From the NCBI GenBank assembly GCA_022565795.1, contig JAIUMA010000030.1, positions 1 to 37,434 on the forward strand: 37,434 nt of DNA, read 5' to 3'. The position numbers and the translations under genes are program-made. Below, piece by piece: positions 8,287 to 16,639 of the stretch. A model generated the notes under the pieces. It ran no database searches. It was given only the letters and a program-made list of their open reading frames with translations, and had not been told where the DNA came from. This stretch comes from Balneolia bacterium. GTDB lineage: Bacteria; Bacteroidota; Rhodothermia; Balneolales; Cyclonatronaceae. Position 1 is the stretch's first letter; each line of letters begins with the position of its first letter.

Positions 8287-8709
8287 TCACCCTCCTACGG
8301 CGATTGCATGTTCACTTACGAAATCCCCGGTGAGACGCAAAAACTCCTGAAGTTCGTTCTCATCCAGATTTGCTTGTGCCTCGTTTATGAAAAAGTACTC
8401 CACGGTGCCGTCATTTGCGAAATAAATTCGGCTAAAAATGCGGGTTTGTTCCGGCCAGAAAAAATCATTTTCATTCAAAAGATGCGCAAGCCCGCTTAAA
8501 AATACCTGATATGCTTCTATAAAATGCTCAGATTGCTGATTAAACAAGCCTTTCTCCGCTTCAGCATGGAGAGCATCGGTATAGCGAGCGTCTATTTCTT
8601 CAATGGATATACCCGATTCTGAAGCGTCTGCAAACGTCATTACAACAAGTGTTTTTTCCTGTTCGGGTCCAAAGGCAAAAAGGGCCAGAAAGATGAGATA
8701 CGAAATCAT
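8287..8709 (-). CDS. Small hypothetical protein with N-terminal hydrophobic segment
   Basis: I do not recognise this 140-aa protein. It begins with a short hydrophobic run (about residues 1-14), compatible with a signal peptide or anchor. The remainder is acidic and mixed alpha/beta, with several aromatic residues in the middle (NDFFWPEQTRIFSRIYFANDG). No cysteine, metal motif or repeat is present. The gene is isolated, with 113 bp and 243 bp gaps on either side. A region that could form a 7-bp CAGCCCG/CGGGCTG stem with a large loop lies downstream (8231-8268) but lacks a T-run. Confidence 0.65.
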   Translation of the reverse strand: MISYLIFLALFAFGPEQEKTLVVMTFADASESGISIEEIDARYTDALHAEAEKGLFNQQSEHFIEAYQVFLSGLAHLLNENDFFWPEQTRIFSRIYFANDGTVEYFFINEAQANLDENELQEFLRLTGDFVSEHAIAVGG

Positions 8710-8952
8710 GGGAAGCCTGTTAATTAATTAGTACTATAACAATAGTACACAATGCTAAAAGAGCATTAAGCTATCAAGAGTACTTCCCATGAACTCTGAT
8801 TTTATAAAAAATTTTTGTGCTGTGATACAATTACCCTTAAATGCAACACCACCAAGTCTACCCTTGAGCGCTAGCCTAGCACTTTCTGCTCCTAAGTAAC
8901 ATCATGAAAATCACATCTGACCTAAGCAACAAGTTTTTATTTCTTTAAAACT

Positions 8953-10052
8953 ATGGCATACAAAATCTTACTTATAAAAATTACTGCCGGAGCTTGCTTT
9001 TTGTCAGCCTTTTATCGCTGCTGCCTTCCTGCGCACTCAATACAAACCCGGAAGACTCGGGCGGCGAGATTGTGGGAATTCCGGGTAGTTTCTTCGTGTG
9101 ATTTCAGCATTTCTCCGGATGGCAATTGGCTACAATTCACCGGAGATATTTCGCCTTTTGCACCGGAAGATTCTCGTATTGCGCGGCACCAGCGGCAAAC
9201 AGAGCTGGTTGATCTTGCTACTGACACCCGCGTTGTTCTTGAGCCCGACCCTTTGGTGCAAGAGCGGATAGCGGAGGGAATTGCTCCGAACGGTTTAGGC
9301 TGTTTTAATCCTGAAAGTAATGCGATCTATCTTACTGCCATCGACTGGGACGGCAGGTCCAGGCAAGGTCCGTCCGGCGCTGATGAATCAATTGAAATGA
9401 GACAAGGTGATGCGCCCCAATCGGGGATAACTGCCCTCTCACGGCAGAGACTACGGTTCCATTACAGGGCAGACATTACCGAAAGTCCTGCCATTATCCG
9501 TCTGGCAGATGGCGCAAACTGTTCTGAAAGAACATCACCCCAAAGACCTGACATTCGCGTTGAAAAACCTTCTGGAAAGCGTATTGAACTCTAACTTAGG
9601 GACGGCAGCCTCATAGCACGACACAAGCCGCGAGGCTGGGGAAATACAATCTTCATTTGGGATTTAGATGAAGATCACTCGCTTTCAAGCTACGTACCCT
9701 CACCTGGTCAGCGGTATCTGGCCTATCGGATAAGCGAATATGGCTGGCTTGGCTTTTCAGCTCCTTCGCCGGCCTACCTTGCAAACATGGACAGTAATAC
9801 CGATTCCGGACCCCTATCTTTATCGGCTACCGTATATGAAATGAAATGGGCAAATGATAGCGATTTGTATGCCTGCACCAGCCACAGCAGGCATCACCGT
9901 TCAATCGCGAGATGGCGGGTCGGAGACCACAGCTTGTAGTCTTACTGGCGGATGTTAGCTTATTACAGATTCCAGATCAACTTTATTTCAACCCAACAAA
10001 AAGGTGCCGCCTGTTAGTTAGAAGGACCGCCATTAAGCGAGCAGCCTCTTAA
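8953..10052 (+). pseudogene. Broken lipoprotein with beta-propeller (WD40/TolB-like) sequence
   Basis: Three reading-frame segments line up as one dead gene of about 366 codons. (1) A lipoprotein signal in the +3 frame (LSLLPSC, then ALNTNPEDSGG...) runs into TGA at about 9102. (2) The propeller-like body begins in the frame of the 8953 ATG (FSISPDGNWLQFTGDI, typical of a TolB/WD40 blade). It is cut by an in-frame TAA at 9592-9594 but continues in the same frame (DGSLIARHKPRGWGN, FIWDLDED, QRYLAYRISEYG) to TAG 9937-9939. (3) A 38-codon continuation starts at 9936 in another frame (VVLLADVSLLQIPDQLYFNP) and ends at 10050-10052. At least two indels and one nonsense change are needed. The original role is unknown; propeller lipoproteins of this kind often bind at the cell surface. 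Confidence 0.75.
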
Positions 10053-10276
10053 AAACCAACAGGACAACACCTGATGATGCAAACAACGGCCGCCGGATTT
10101 TTTCAAGTTACCGACGGGTCTTGCAGATGATAAGGTTCGGGGCAAGCACTGCAGATGATGTCTTAATCAGCTTTTACTGACTCAGGGACGATGATAAACC
10201 TGTTTTTTATCTGAGGAACTCTTTGGATAAGGTGCTCTTATTTGCTGATTAATTTATGTATGAGAGGCGGGCCTCA
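10053..10276. other. Gene-free stretch between two pseudogenes
   Basis: I see no convincing reading frame, hairpin with T-run, or repeat here. It separates the end of the broken propeller gene from the end of the truncated ice-binding gene. Confidence 0.6.
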
Positions 10277-10750
10277 CTAATTAGCCGGTCTCACAATTGT
10301 GTTACCTTCCAGCGTTACGGCAGCGATTCTTGCCAACAGACGGCCATCGATGGAGGCACCCGTTTTAAGCGCTATTGACTGATCGGCCATAATGGTGCCT
10401 TTCATTACCGAATCAGTTCCCAGAGTTGCTGATGAGCCGACCTGCCAGAAAATGTTTTTTGCCTGTGCTCCACCCGCAAGGATGACTTTAGTTCCTGAAC
10501 TTGTATTTAATGCAGTAGCTATTTGAATAATAAAGACTGCATCGGGATTGTCTTTAGCGTCGAATGTAAGATCACCAGAAGAGATCTGAAGCGAACCGTT
10601 CGATTTATAGAGTCCCGGTGTGAGAGTCAGTCCGCCGATATTATCAGACAGCATCACTAGGTCGGCAGAAACTCTACCGGCTGCATTATTGTAGGCAATT
10701 GTTAAATCGGTCTTGGCGAGGGTCATGTTTGCGGGCGTCGGGTCTCCTTT
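10277..10750 (-). pseudogene. 5'-truncated ice-binding protein (DUF3494) fragment
   Basis: The open frame (ATG at 10726, 149 aa) is the C-terminal two thirds of a DUF3494 ice-binding/antifreeze domain. It has IGGLTLTPGLYK, the VFIIQI strand, the hallmark GGAQAKNIFWQVG, and the closing repeats KTGASIDGRLLA and VTLEGNTI. Homology extends upstream of that ATG as DPTPANMTLAKTDL, the normal family sequence before the inner helix, and then stops at TAA (10751-10753). The roughly 80 N-terminal residues, including NLGTAA-type first strands and the signal peptide, are missing. The fragment abuts a tail of another gene on the opposite strand. An intact relative lies at 14167-15537. It is probably non-functional, since a cytoplasmic N-terminally deleted beta-solenoid would not be exported. 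Confidence 0.78.
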
Positions 10751-10860
10751 TTATCATCAAAAACGAATTGCATGAATACCAGCATCTGATATACAACGGC
10801 AGCCCCGACAGGTTTTACAGCATAGAAATGGTGGTGGATTTAGCTGAATTCCGTAGATGA
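10741..10860 (+). pseudogene. Orphan 3' end of an unidentified gene
   Basis: From about 10741 to TGA at 10858-10860 the plus strand reads as a plausible protein tail of about 39 residues (LLFIIKNELHEYQHLIYNGS, then a segment ending DLAEFRR) with no start codon upstream. It begins exactly where homology of the truncated ice-binding gene on the other strand ends, so both look like products of one rearrangement. I cannot assign a family. Confidence 0.4.
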
Positions 10861-11002
10861 TGTAAGCATTTTGCTCTTTGCTGTAATAATCTCTGAAATA
10901 TTATTTAGCAGTTTTGTATCAGCAATTCAGCAAGCTAATGCTGCCCATGATTTTTGAACTGGACAGCAGCACCTTTCATCATCCATCTAATCCCATTCTT
11001 TT

Positions 11003-11659
11003 ATGCGAAACGAATCAACCGACAATTCAGCTATATTCACCGGACTTAACGAACAGCCGCAAATCAGTGGCGTGTATCCTACTCAGCTGGAGGAGCTTTT
11101 TGCGGAAGAGCTTATGGATATACTCTGGGTAGAGAAGGCGCTTCATACTTCATTACCTGTTTTGGTTGCTATGGCAAATTCTGAAGAGCTTAAAAAAACG
11201 CTCTCGGCTCATTTGAAGCAAACCAGCCACCATATAAAAAGTTTGAACATGGTTTTCGCGACTATTAACAAAAAGCCTGTAGCGCTTATAAGCGTAGCAA
11301 TGGCAGATCTGATACTCGAGACTCTGGAAATGGTAGACTTTTCTAAAAAAGGGCCAAACTGTGATATAGGCATTATATTGGCTGTTCAGAAAATGCGGTA
11401 TAATAAAATCAGTTCGTACGAGAAGCTGCGTGGTTTTTCTCATTCTCTACAGATTCCCAGCGCTGTTAAACTATTCGACCAAAACCTTAGTGATGAGAAA
11501 TCTGGCAATCAAAAACTTATTAAAGTAGTTCTCAAAATAATAACTGAAGACGGAGCTCTCAAAAGAGGCAACGGGCAGACCGCAAGCCATGAGACATCCC
11601 GCCAAAGGGTGAATTTTAATTCGAACACAACGCACTCGCTACGATCTGTTGGCAGGTAA
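11003..11659 (+). CDS. Degenerate DUF892 (YciF/YciE-type) ferritin-like protein
   Basis: Residues about 26-175 of this 218-aa protein follow the DUF892 four-helix pattern: LFAEELMDILWVEKALHTSL, then the ELKKTLSAHLKQTSHHIKSL helix, and a third and fourth helix ending in LSDEKSGNQKL. The family is linked to general stress responses and has a ferritin-like di-metal centre. Here the second helix reads HLKQTSHH where the family normally has HLEETEGH, and the third reads MRYNKISSY where EHYEIAGY is usual. Most expected Glu/His ligands are therefore gone. The C-terminal 40 residues are polar and unstructured. It opens a same-strand group with the YflT-like and DUF2383-like genes, a combination often seen in stress loci. 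The overlapping frame from 10914 is discounted. Confidence 0.75.
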   Translation: MRNESTDNSAIFTGLNEQPQISGVYPTQLEELFAEELMDILWVEKALHTSLPVLVAMANSEELKKTLSAHLKQTSHHIKSLNMVFATINKKPVALISVAMADLILETLEMVDFSKKGPNCDIGIILAVQKMRYNKISSYEKLRGFSHSLQIPSAVKLFDQNLSDEKSGNQKLIKVVLKIITEDGALKRGNGQTASHETSRQRVNFNSNTTHSLRSVGR

Positions 11660-11880
11660 TCCGGCATATCTGCACCTTACTGCCGGCAACCCGTGGTTTC
11701 AAACCCGTATTTGGCGATACCTGCCGCTGCACTTACAAACAACCAGTTTTCCCAAATAGCCTCTTTTGCCTGTGAGATCTCTAACAATGAGACTATTCTG
11801 CATAACAGTTTCATCAGGAAACGGGCGTAAGTTTCATCTTCAGCAGATATTTACAACAATCATACAGAACGGAATTTACT

Positions 11881-12342
11881 ATGAAAAATACCCCCTCTAA
11901 ACTTTTCAGTACTGCATTTACAGGTCTTTGGGTGCTGGTCCTCTTAATTGTGGGATTCAACACATCCATTACTGCAAATGACACCTATAACGCCTCTGAA
12001 CTGAGAGTAGTAAGCACCTATCCTCAGGATGGAGAAACCGGAGTAGACCATAATGTGATACTCGAAATCACAATGAGCGAGGTGATGGATTCACTGGCAA
12101 TCCATAACTTTTCTTTTTCCCTGGTACAGGGGAGTGACTTTATTTCCGGCAGCCTTACTTTCGACGGCAGGATAGCCTCCTTTCAGCCAGACTCTGCTTT
12201 AAAAGCATCCAGCGAGTTTGTTGCCGTAGTAACCTTGGGCGATAACTATATGGACGATCACATCAACGACGACGATCCCTACGAGTATTTCCCGTCAAAT
12301 GGCAAAACATGGAGTTTTACCTCTGCCGAAAGCCATGATTAA
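11881..12342 (+). CDS. Secreted Big_5 (bacterial Ig-like) domain protein
   Basis: This 153-aa protein has an N-terminal hydrophobic segment (about residues 9-31, signal peptide or anchor) and one Ig-like domain of the Big_5 type. The domain has LRVVSTYPQDGETGVDHNVI, a central SLTFDGRIASFQPDSALKAS stretch, and the usual final strand KTWSFTSAE. The same layout, including the start of the mature chain (SELRVVSTYP versus SELHVLSTLP), forms residues 1-150 of the ice-binding protein at 14167-15537. This gene thus looks like a paralogue lacking the ice-binding domain, either a truncated copy or a stand-alone surface module. The loop DDHINDDDPYE is strongly acidic. It is 221 bp from its upstream neighbour, so it probably has its own promoter. 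Confidence 0.8.
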   Translation: MKNTPSKLFSTAFTGLWVLVLLIVGFNTSITANDTYNASELRVVSTYPQDGETGVDHNVILEITMSEVMDSLAIHNFSFSLVQGSDFISGSLTFDGRIASFQPDSALKASSEFVAVVTLGDNYMDDHINDDDPYEYFPSNGKTWSFTSAESHD

Positions 12343-12570
12343 GAATCGTTAGCCAGACTGCGGATTCAGGAAATAATCTGACTTCCGGCTAATACCTGCT
12401 GCGAAATGTCTGGCAAGCTGCTACAAACCTGTCTTGATCTCAGCATAAAATTTATCACGCGCTGCGGACTACTGGCCGCATACCAGCGGCTTGTACTACC
12501 CGGCCTGCTCTGGAAGAATCCCGACCCGTTGGGAAACTAAACTAAACCTCAACACTTCATACAGAATACA

Positions 12571-13404
12571 ATGGACAACAATAGAACCGATAAACGCAAT
12601 GACGGCATTCTCCGCCGGGATGAAAACAGCCTGAAGCAGGGAAGCCGTGTTGCTGTTGACAAAACCGACCAGGAAAAACTCAGACGCGACCCTGCTGGCA
12701 GCGAGAGAAGCACAAGGGAGTTCCAAACAACCCCTCGTAAAACACATCCGGGAACAGACCAACTCAGAGCAGACCAGCAGGCAATTAAAAAAGATCAGCT
12801 GAGACCTGAGTCTGACCACCGGAGTTCGCTCTCTGATGACGCTTCTGTTTTTTCTGAAAATGAACATATGGAAGAGCGGGCTAAAGCGCCCGAAAAAAGA
12901 ATGCTAACCGGCATGTTCCGTGATCGCGAAAGTACCGAAAAAGTATATAATTCGATGCATGAAAGAGGATACAAGGAAGATGAAATTAACCTGGTTATGT
13001 CTAAAGAGACCCACAAAAAGTATTTCTCAGAGGATCGTGAAGAAACGGAACTCGGGAATAAAGCAGCAGCCGGGGCAGGTTCCGGCTCTGCCATCGGAGG
13101 CGCGATAGGCGCAGTAGCCGGCATAATTGCAGCAATTGGAACCAGCGTTGTAATCCCGGGCCTTGGACTTGTTATTGCAGGTCCTATTGCAGCCGGACTT
13201 GCTGGCGCTGGCGCCGGCGGTCTTGCAGGCGGAATAATTGGTGCACTGGTTGGCTGGGGTATTCCTAAGGAACGCGCTAAAATCTATGAGTCCGGCATTA
13301 AAGGCGGCCATATCGTGCTAGGTGTACACCCTAAAAACGATGAAGATGCAAGGCATTTCCAAAAAAACTGGAAAGAGAACAACGCAAGTGAAGTTCACAT
13401 GTAG
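12571..13404 (+). CDS. YflT-like general stress protein with glycine-zipper core
   Basis: This 277-aa protein has three parts. Residues 1-109 are highly charged and low complexity, rich in Lys/Arg/Asp/Gln. Residues 110-150 match the heat-induced stress protein YflT (PF11181) pattern (MLTGMFRDRESTEKVYNSMH, then ERGYKEDEINLVMS). Residues 165-230 are a glycine/alanine zipper of two membrane-prone hairpins. It closes with a conserved segment (IPKERAKIYESGIKGGHIVL). Proteins of this type are common in stress-regulated loci; their molecular action is unknown, and membrane association through the zipper is inferred. No signal peptide is present. A GC-rich hairpin without a clear T-run lies at 13423-13444. 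Confidence 0.85.
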   Translation: MDNNRTDKRNDGILRRDENSLKQGSRVAVDKTDQEKLRRDPAGSERSTREFQTTPRKTHPGTDQLRADQQAIKKDQLRPESDHRSSLSDDASVFSENEHMEERAKAPEKRMLTGMFRDRESTEKVYNSMHERGYKEDEINLVMSKETHKKYFSEDREETELGNKAAAGAGSGSAIGGAIGAVAGIIAAIGTSVVIPGLGLVIAGPIAAGLAGAGAGGLAGGIIGALVGWGIPKERAKIYESGIKGGHIVLGVHPKNDEDARHFQKNWKENNASEVHM

Positions 13405-13422
13405 ATTACAATAAATAACCGG

Positions 13423-13444
13423 GGGCCGGATTAACTTCCGGCTC
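13423..13444 (+). terminator. Weak hairpin after the YflT-like gene
   Basis: GGGCCGGA pairs with TCCGGCTC (one G-T pair) across a 6-nt loop, 20 bp after the stop codon, but the following TCTCGTG is not a proper T-run. It may only protect the 3' end. Confidence 0.4.
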
Positions 13445-13521
13445 TCGTGTTACTAATGCTCGCTTCAGCAGCTCTCTGCACACATGCTACAAGAAGCTAA
13501 ATACACATTACCTCCAAAACT

Positions 13522-14034
13522 ATGAGTCCGCAAACGCAAACAGACCGGATTGTTTCCAGCCTTGATATGCTAAGGTTCATGAACTTTGAACGTGCCTTAA
13601 CCTATCAACATGCAGCACTTTTCACAAATAACAGCGCATCAAAAATTATGTTCACCAGATTTGCAAGAACGAGCATACAGTGCCGTATGGATTTAATGAG
13701 CGAAATTAACCGCCTTGGCGGATGCGCTACAGAAAGTGCCTACCAGGAAGATGAAACCGGGAGCGTAAATGAAATTGAAAATGCATCAGCCGACGGTTCT
13801 CTGGAACAGCCGAACCTCTATACCTGCGGACAGATTGAGGTAAAGACTGCGAAATACTACCGAATTGTTTTCTCTGAATTAGCTTGCCAACTAAGCGCTG
13901 TTCAGCAGCAAATAATTCAGTCTCAGTTTGCGCTTCTGAAGGCCAATAAGGCACAAATCACTATTCTGTTGCTGCGGCAATCTTTTAACGCCCATGCATC
14001 TCACCCTGCGCTGCTGCTGAACAGCTCGTTCTGA
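13522..14034 (+). CDS. DUF2383/PA2169-like four-helix bundle protein
   Basis: This 170-aa helical protein follows the PA2169/DUF2383 pattern loosely. A first helix (MLRFMNFERALTYQHAALF) and a second helix (MFTRFARTSIQCRMDLMSEI) end in NRLGG, the family's typical helix end. After a polar linker (residues about 75-100) come two more helices, including QQQIIQSQFALLKANKAQI, where the family has RQ--Q--L---HD-I. The acidic metal-binding positions expected in ferritin-like relatives are poorly kept, as in the DUF892 neighbour. Its position after the YflT-like gene supports a shared stress role. A perfect short palindrome (AGCTCGT/ACGAGCT) spans the stop codon. The assignment rests on pattern and context rather than strong identity. 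Confidence 0.65.
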   Translation: MSPQTQTDRIVSSLDMLRFMNFERALTYQHAALFTNNSASKIMFTRFARTSIQCRMDLMSEINRLGGCATESAYQEDETGSVNEIENASADGSLEQPNLYTCGQIEVKTAKYYRIVFSELACQLSAVQQQIIQSQFALLKANKAQITILLLRQSFNAHASHPALLLNSSF

Positions 14035-14166
14035 ACGAGCTCATACTGTTCACACCTTCATGGCAGGATCTTCTTCATAGCTCATACTCAAAAAACTGTA
14101 TTGGCACTTCGCTATTCTGGCGCTTGATGCATCTTTACATAAACATCTACAATCAGGAAATACGAT

Positions 14167-15537
14167 ATGAAAACATTTGAGTCTCATTACTTCAGCACAG
14201 CTTTTGCAGCTGTCGGACTTGCTATCGTTATGGTAGTTGGTCTTAATACGATCGAACAAAATCCCGAAATTTCATCCCAGGCCACGTCTGAACTGCACGT
14301 TCTGAGCACCTTACCCGCCGATGGGGATACAAACATAAGCCGCAACGCGTTTATTGAGGTCACCTTTAGCGACCGGGTTGATTCCCTCTCCAAAAAGAAT
14401 ATTACCTTAAAGCTTTATGAGGGTGAGCAGTTGGTATCTGGCAATATGTCCTTTACACGCAATAAAGCATACTTCATAAGCGATAAAAATTTAAAGCCTC
14501 AAACCAGATATACAGCCATCGTATCAACAGCCGGCATATACCATCGCCAGGACACCTATGAGCATGATCTCCCTGAGGAATATGGCATGGGTGTTACTAC
14601 ATGGCACTTCACTACCGGTGGAAATAGAGACAATGTTACAACTGTGAATCTCGGTACCGCTGCAGGCTATGTGATACTTTCACAGGCTACGTTTCATAGC
14701 GATTCCCCTTCAACAATTACCGGTCTCATTGGCTTTGACAACCAGGCTGAAACCAATTCTGAAGATAAAACCATCTACTGGGTAAAAAACGAAGATGTCG
14801 ACAGAGATTCTTTGCGTACCCGAACAGCTTCAGATGAAAGAAGAAACAACGCAAACACTGGTCAGACTGCTCATGATGTACAAGCGAACGAAGACCTGGT
14901 AGACGAGGCCGTTGCAGACATGAAAAACGCCTATTCGGATGCAGAAGAACGTTCACCAGTCGATTTCACTGATTTCGGCCTCGTATCAAATAACAACCAT
15001 CATGAATCCTCAAATGATTATGGTATTCATAAAGATTATGATATGGATCAAGTGGAATCGAAAGACCAGGCCATGCAGGATCGAAACAACACAAAACCCT
15101 TGCCTGAAGAAGATCAAGGCTCAGTTGATGCCGTCAGCAGCGCTAACGCTATGAGCGTAACCCTTGAACCAGGCATTTACAAATGGGATACGTCTGTTGA
15201 AATTTCTGAAAACATCACGCTCTCCGGCAGTGGCGACGACGTATGGATTTTCCAGATCTCTGATGATTTGAGGCTTAATAGCCACATAAGGGTAATACTG
15301 GCTGATGGCGCACAGGCTCAAAACATCTTCTGGCAGGTTGGCGGCGATGTAAACCTGGAGGAATCCTCACACTTTGAGGGCGTGATTCTGTGTATGAACG
15401 ACATCAGTATGAAATCTGGTGCTACGCTTAACGGCCGCATTCTGGCACAGGAAGACATAACGCTTAATGGAAACACTATTTCGGAGCCACAGCTGGCTAC
15501 GAGCATGCAGCGAGACGCAACCGAAACTCCGGACTGA
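14167..15537 (+). CDS. Ice-binding protein: Big_5 domain plus DUF3494 beta-solenoid with acidic insertions
   Basis: This 456-aa protein starts with a hydrophobic segment (residues 11-27). A Big_5 Ig-like domain follows (about 42-150), then a DUF3494 ice-binding domain (about 158-440). DUF3494 signatures include VNLGTAAGYVILSQATF, MKNAYSDAEERS, VTLEPGIYKWDTSVEI, DDVWIFQI, the hallmark GAQAQNIFWQVGG, and the final LNGRILAQEDITLNGNTI. Proteins of this family bind ice crystals, limiting recrystallisation or tethering cells to ice. Two regions are unusual: residues about 191-240 replace the normal second solenoid segment, and residues about 273-328 insert a run rich in Asp, Glu, His and Asn just before VTLEPG. 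Both are hydrophilic and probably looped out. A clear terminator follows, so this closes the cluster. Confidence 0.9.
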   Translation: MKTFESHYFSTAFAAVGLAIVMVVGLNTIEQNPEISSQATSELHVLSTLPADGDTNISRNAFIEVTFSDRVDSLSKKNITLKLYEGEQLVSGNMSFTRNKAYFISDKNLKPQTRYTAIVSTAGIYHRQDTYEHDLPEEYGMGVTTWHFTTGGNRDNVTTVNLGTAAGYVILSQATFHSDSPSTITGLIGFDNQAETNSEDKTIYWVKNEDVDRDSLRTRTASDERRNNANTGQTAHDVQANEDLVDEAVADMKNAYSDAEERSPVDFTDFGLVSNNNHHESSNDYGIHKDYDMDQVESKDQAMQDRNNTKPLPEEDQGSVDAVSSANAMSVTLEPGIYKWDTSVEISENITLSGSGDDVWIFQISDDLRLNSHIRVILADGAQAQNIFWQVGGDVNLEESSHFEGVILCMNDISMKSGATLNGRILAQEDITLNGNTISEPQLATSMQRDATETPD

Positions 15538-15586
15538 TAATCAACTGCTTCTGAAACAAGCACTTTAAAACAGATCCGGTATCAGG

Positions 15587-15625
15587 ATAGCCTGGCTCAC
15601 AAATGTGGATCAGGCTATTTTTTTA
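15587..15625 (+). terminator. Intrinsic terminator after ice-binding gene
   Basis: ATAGCCTG (15587-15594) pairs with CAGGCTAT (15611-15618), followed directly by a run of T residues. Confidence 0.85.
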
Positions 15626-15860
15626 TTTCCTTAATTCTGAACTTCAGTTCATTTCCAGCCCTGTGGCCGTACATAAGAAAAGCTTAGCAGCTTCTGCCGA
15701 CACTTAAGCTCTATTCTGATATGCTGTATGAAATTATAGAGTTCTGATTTTTGTAGTGATAACAGAAAGCCGTTTATTATGGCTGTCAGGATTCACATCG
15801 TCTATAGCAAAGAATCCGGCATACGAACTACTAAAGGAATACAAACCGTACTGAGGGAAT

Positions 15861-16223
15861 ATGGAATATCTGATTGTAGCACTTAAGCTGATTGTTGGAT
15901 TCAGCATTTTGAACGTCTGGCTCGTGCGGGCAAATAAGCCAACGCCTTACCGGGGCGGCGACGCCAATAACATCATTGAAGAATTCCAGAATTACGGGCT
16001 TCCCTCCTGGTTTACGTACGTTATTGGTACGGCTAAAGTGCTTCTGGCCATAATGCTCATTGTTTCTGTATTCTACCCCGGAATAGGCTCTTTCGCAGCT
16101 TATGGTATAGCATTTCTGATGTTAGGTGCTGTTGGCATGCATCTTAAAATTGGAGATCCACCCGTCAAAGCATTTCCGGCCCTTACCTTTTTAGTATTCT
16201 CATTATTGATTGCTCTGCTCTGA
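15861..16223 (+). CDS. DoxX-like membrane protein
   Basis: This 120-aa protein has four predicted helices (about residues 3-22, 48-70, 74-93 and 100-118) and matches the DoxX-like family. The first helix starts with LIVALKLIVGFSILNVW, the loop contains a PTPYRGG segment, and the second helix begins FTYVIGTAKVLLAI. The conserved MHLKIGDPP stretch precedes the last helix. DoxX relatives are four-helix membrane proteins of uncertain role, some tied to redox or sulfur metabolism. The gene is convergent with another DoxX-like gene 44 bp away. A GAGGG sequence lies just before the ATG. Confidence 0.85.
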   Translation: MEYLIVALKLIVGFSILNVWLVRANKPTPYRGGDANNIIEEFQNYGLPSWFTYVIGTAKVLLAIMLIVSVFYPGIGSFAAYGIAFLMLGAVGMHLKIGDPPVKAFPALTFLVFSLLIALL

Positions 16224-16267
16224 CAAAACTCTTTATAGGTAATGAAGCAGCCACTGTGGCGGCAACA

Positions 16268-16639
16268 TCAGATTCCTATGCGTTCAGTGTCAATTAATGT
16301 ATAAAACACCGTGGCCAGCCATATATTCAGCACCATAAACAATAGTGAGGGTGCTGACTGCAGAAACCCATCCTTAATTTTGATGCGTACTATAAACGCT
16401 ACAAGCATCATTAAGCTAAGTCCGGCGGCAGTAACAAGTCCTGTCAGAGGTGAGTAAAAGCCGTATAATAATCCGGCAAAGGCTAAAATCTGAAGTAATG
16501 CTGTAAGAATTCGCTGATTGTCGCTTAGCCCAAAACGAGCAAACTCCGCCTTCATTCTGGCCGACCTTAGCGCCTGAACGCCATACACCAGAAAGAAAAG
16601 TGCGTTCACAATCAGTACGAGCTGAAACTGCGGTGTCAA
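16268..16639 (-). CDS. DoxX-like/hypothetical four-helix membrane protein
   Basis: This 123-aa membrane protein starts at a TTG codon (16637-16639). No ATG or GTG lies upstream in frame before a stop, and the first internal ATG (residue 29) would delete helix 1, so TTG is the best start. Four helices fit residues about 5-23, 43-63, 66-86 and 96-116. The segment SARMKAEFARFGLSDNQRIL and the following helix resemble DoxX_2-type proteins. It faces the DoxX-like gene at 15861-16223 tail to tail. The function is unknown. Confidence 0.75.
   Translation of the reverse strand: MTPQFQLVLIVNALFFLVYGVQALRSARMKAEFARFGLSDNQRILTALLQILAFAGLLYGFYSPLTGLVTAAGLSLMMLVAFIVRIKIKDGFLQSAPSLLFMVLNIWLATVFYTLIDTERIGI

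Noticed and set aside
10914-11132. 72-codon frame overlapping the start of the DUF892-like gene
   Set aside because: It overlaps a recognisable family in another frame and has no features of a real protein.
12406-12540. 44-aa frame between the Big_5 and YflT-like genes
   Set aside because: No ribosome site, domain or conservation signal is visible; length and composition fit chance.
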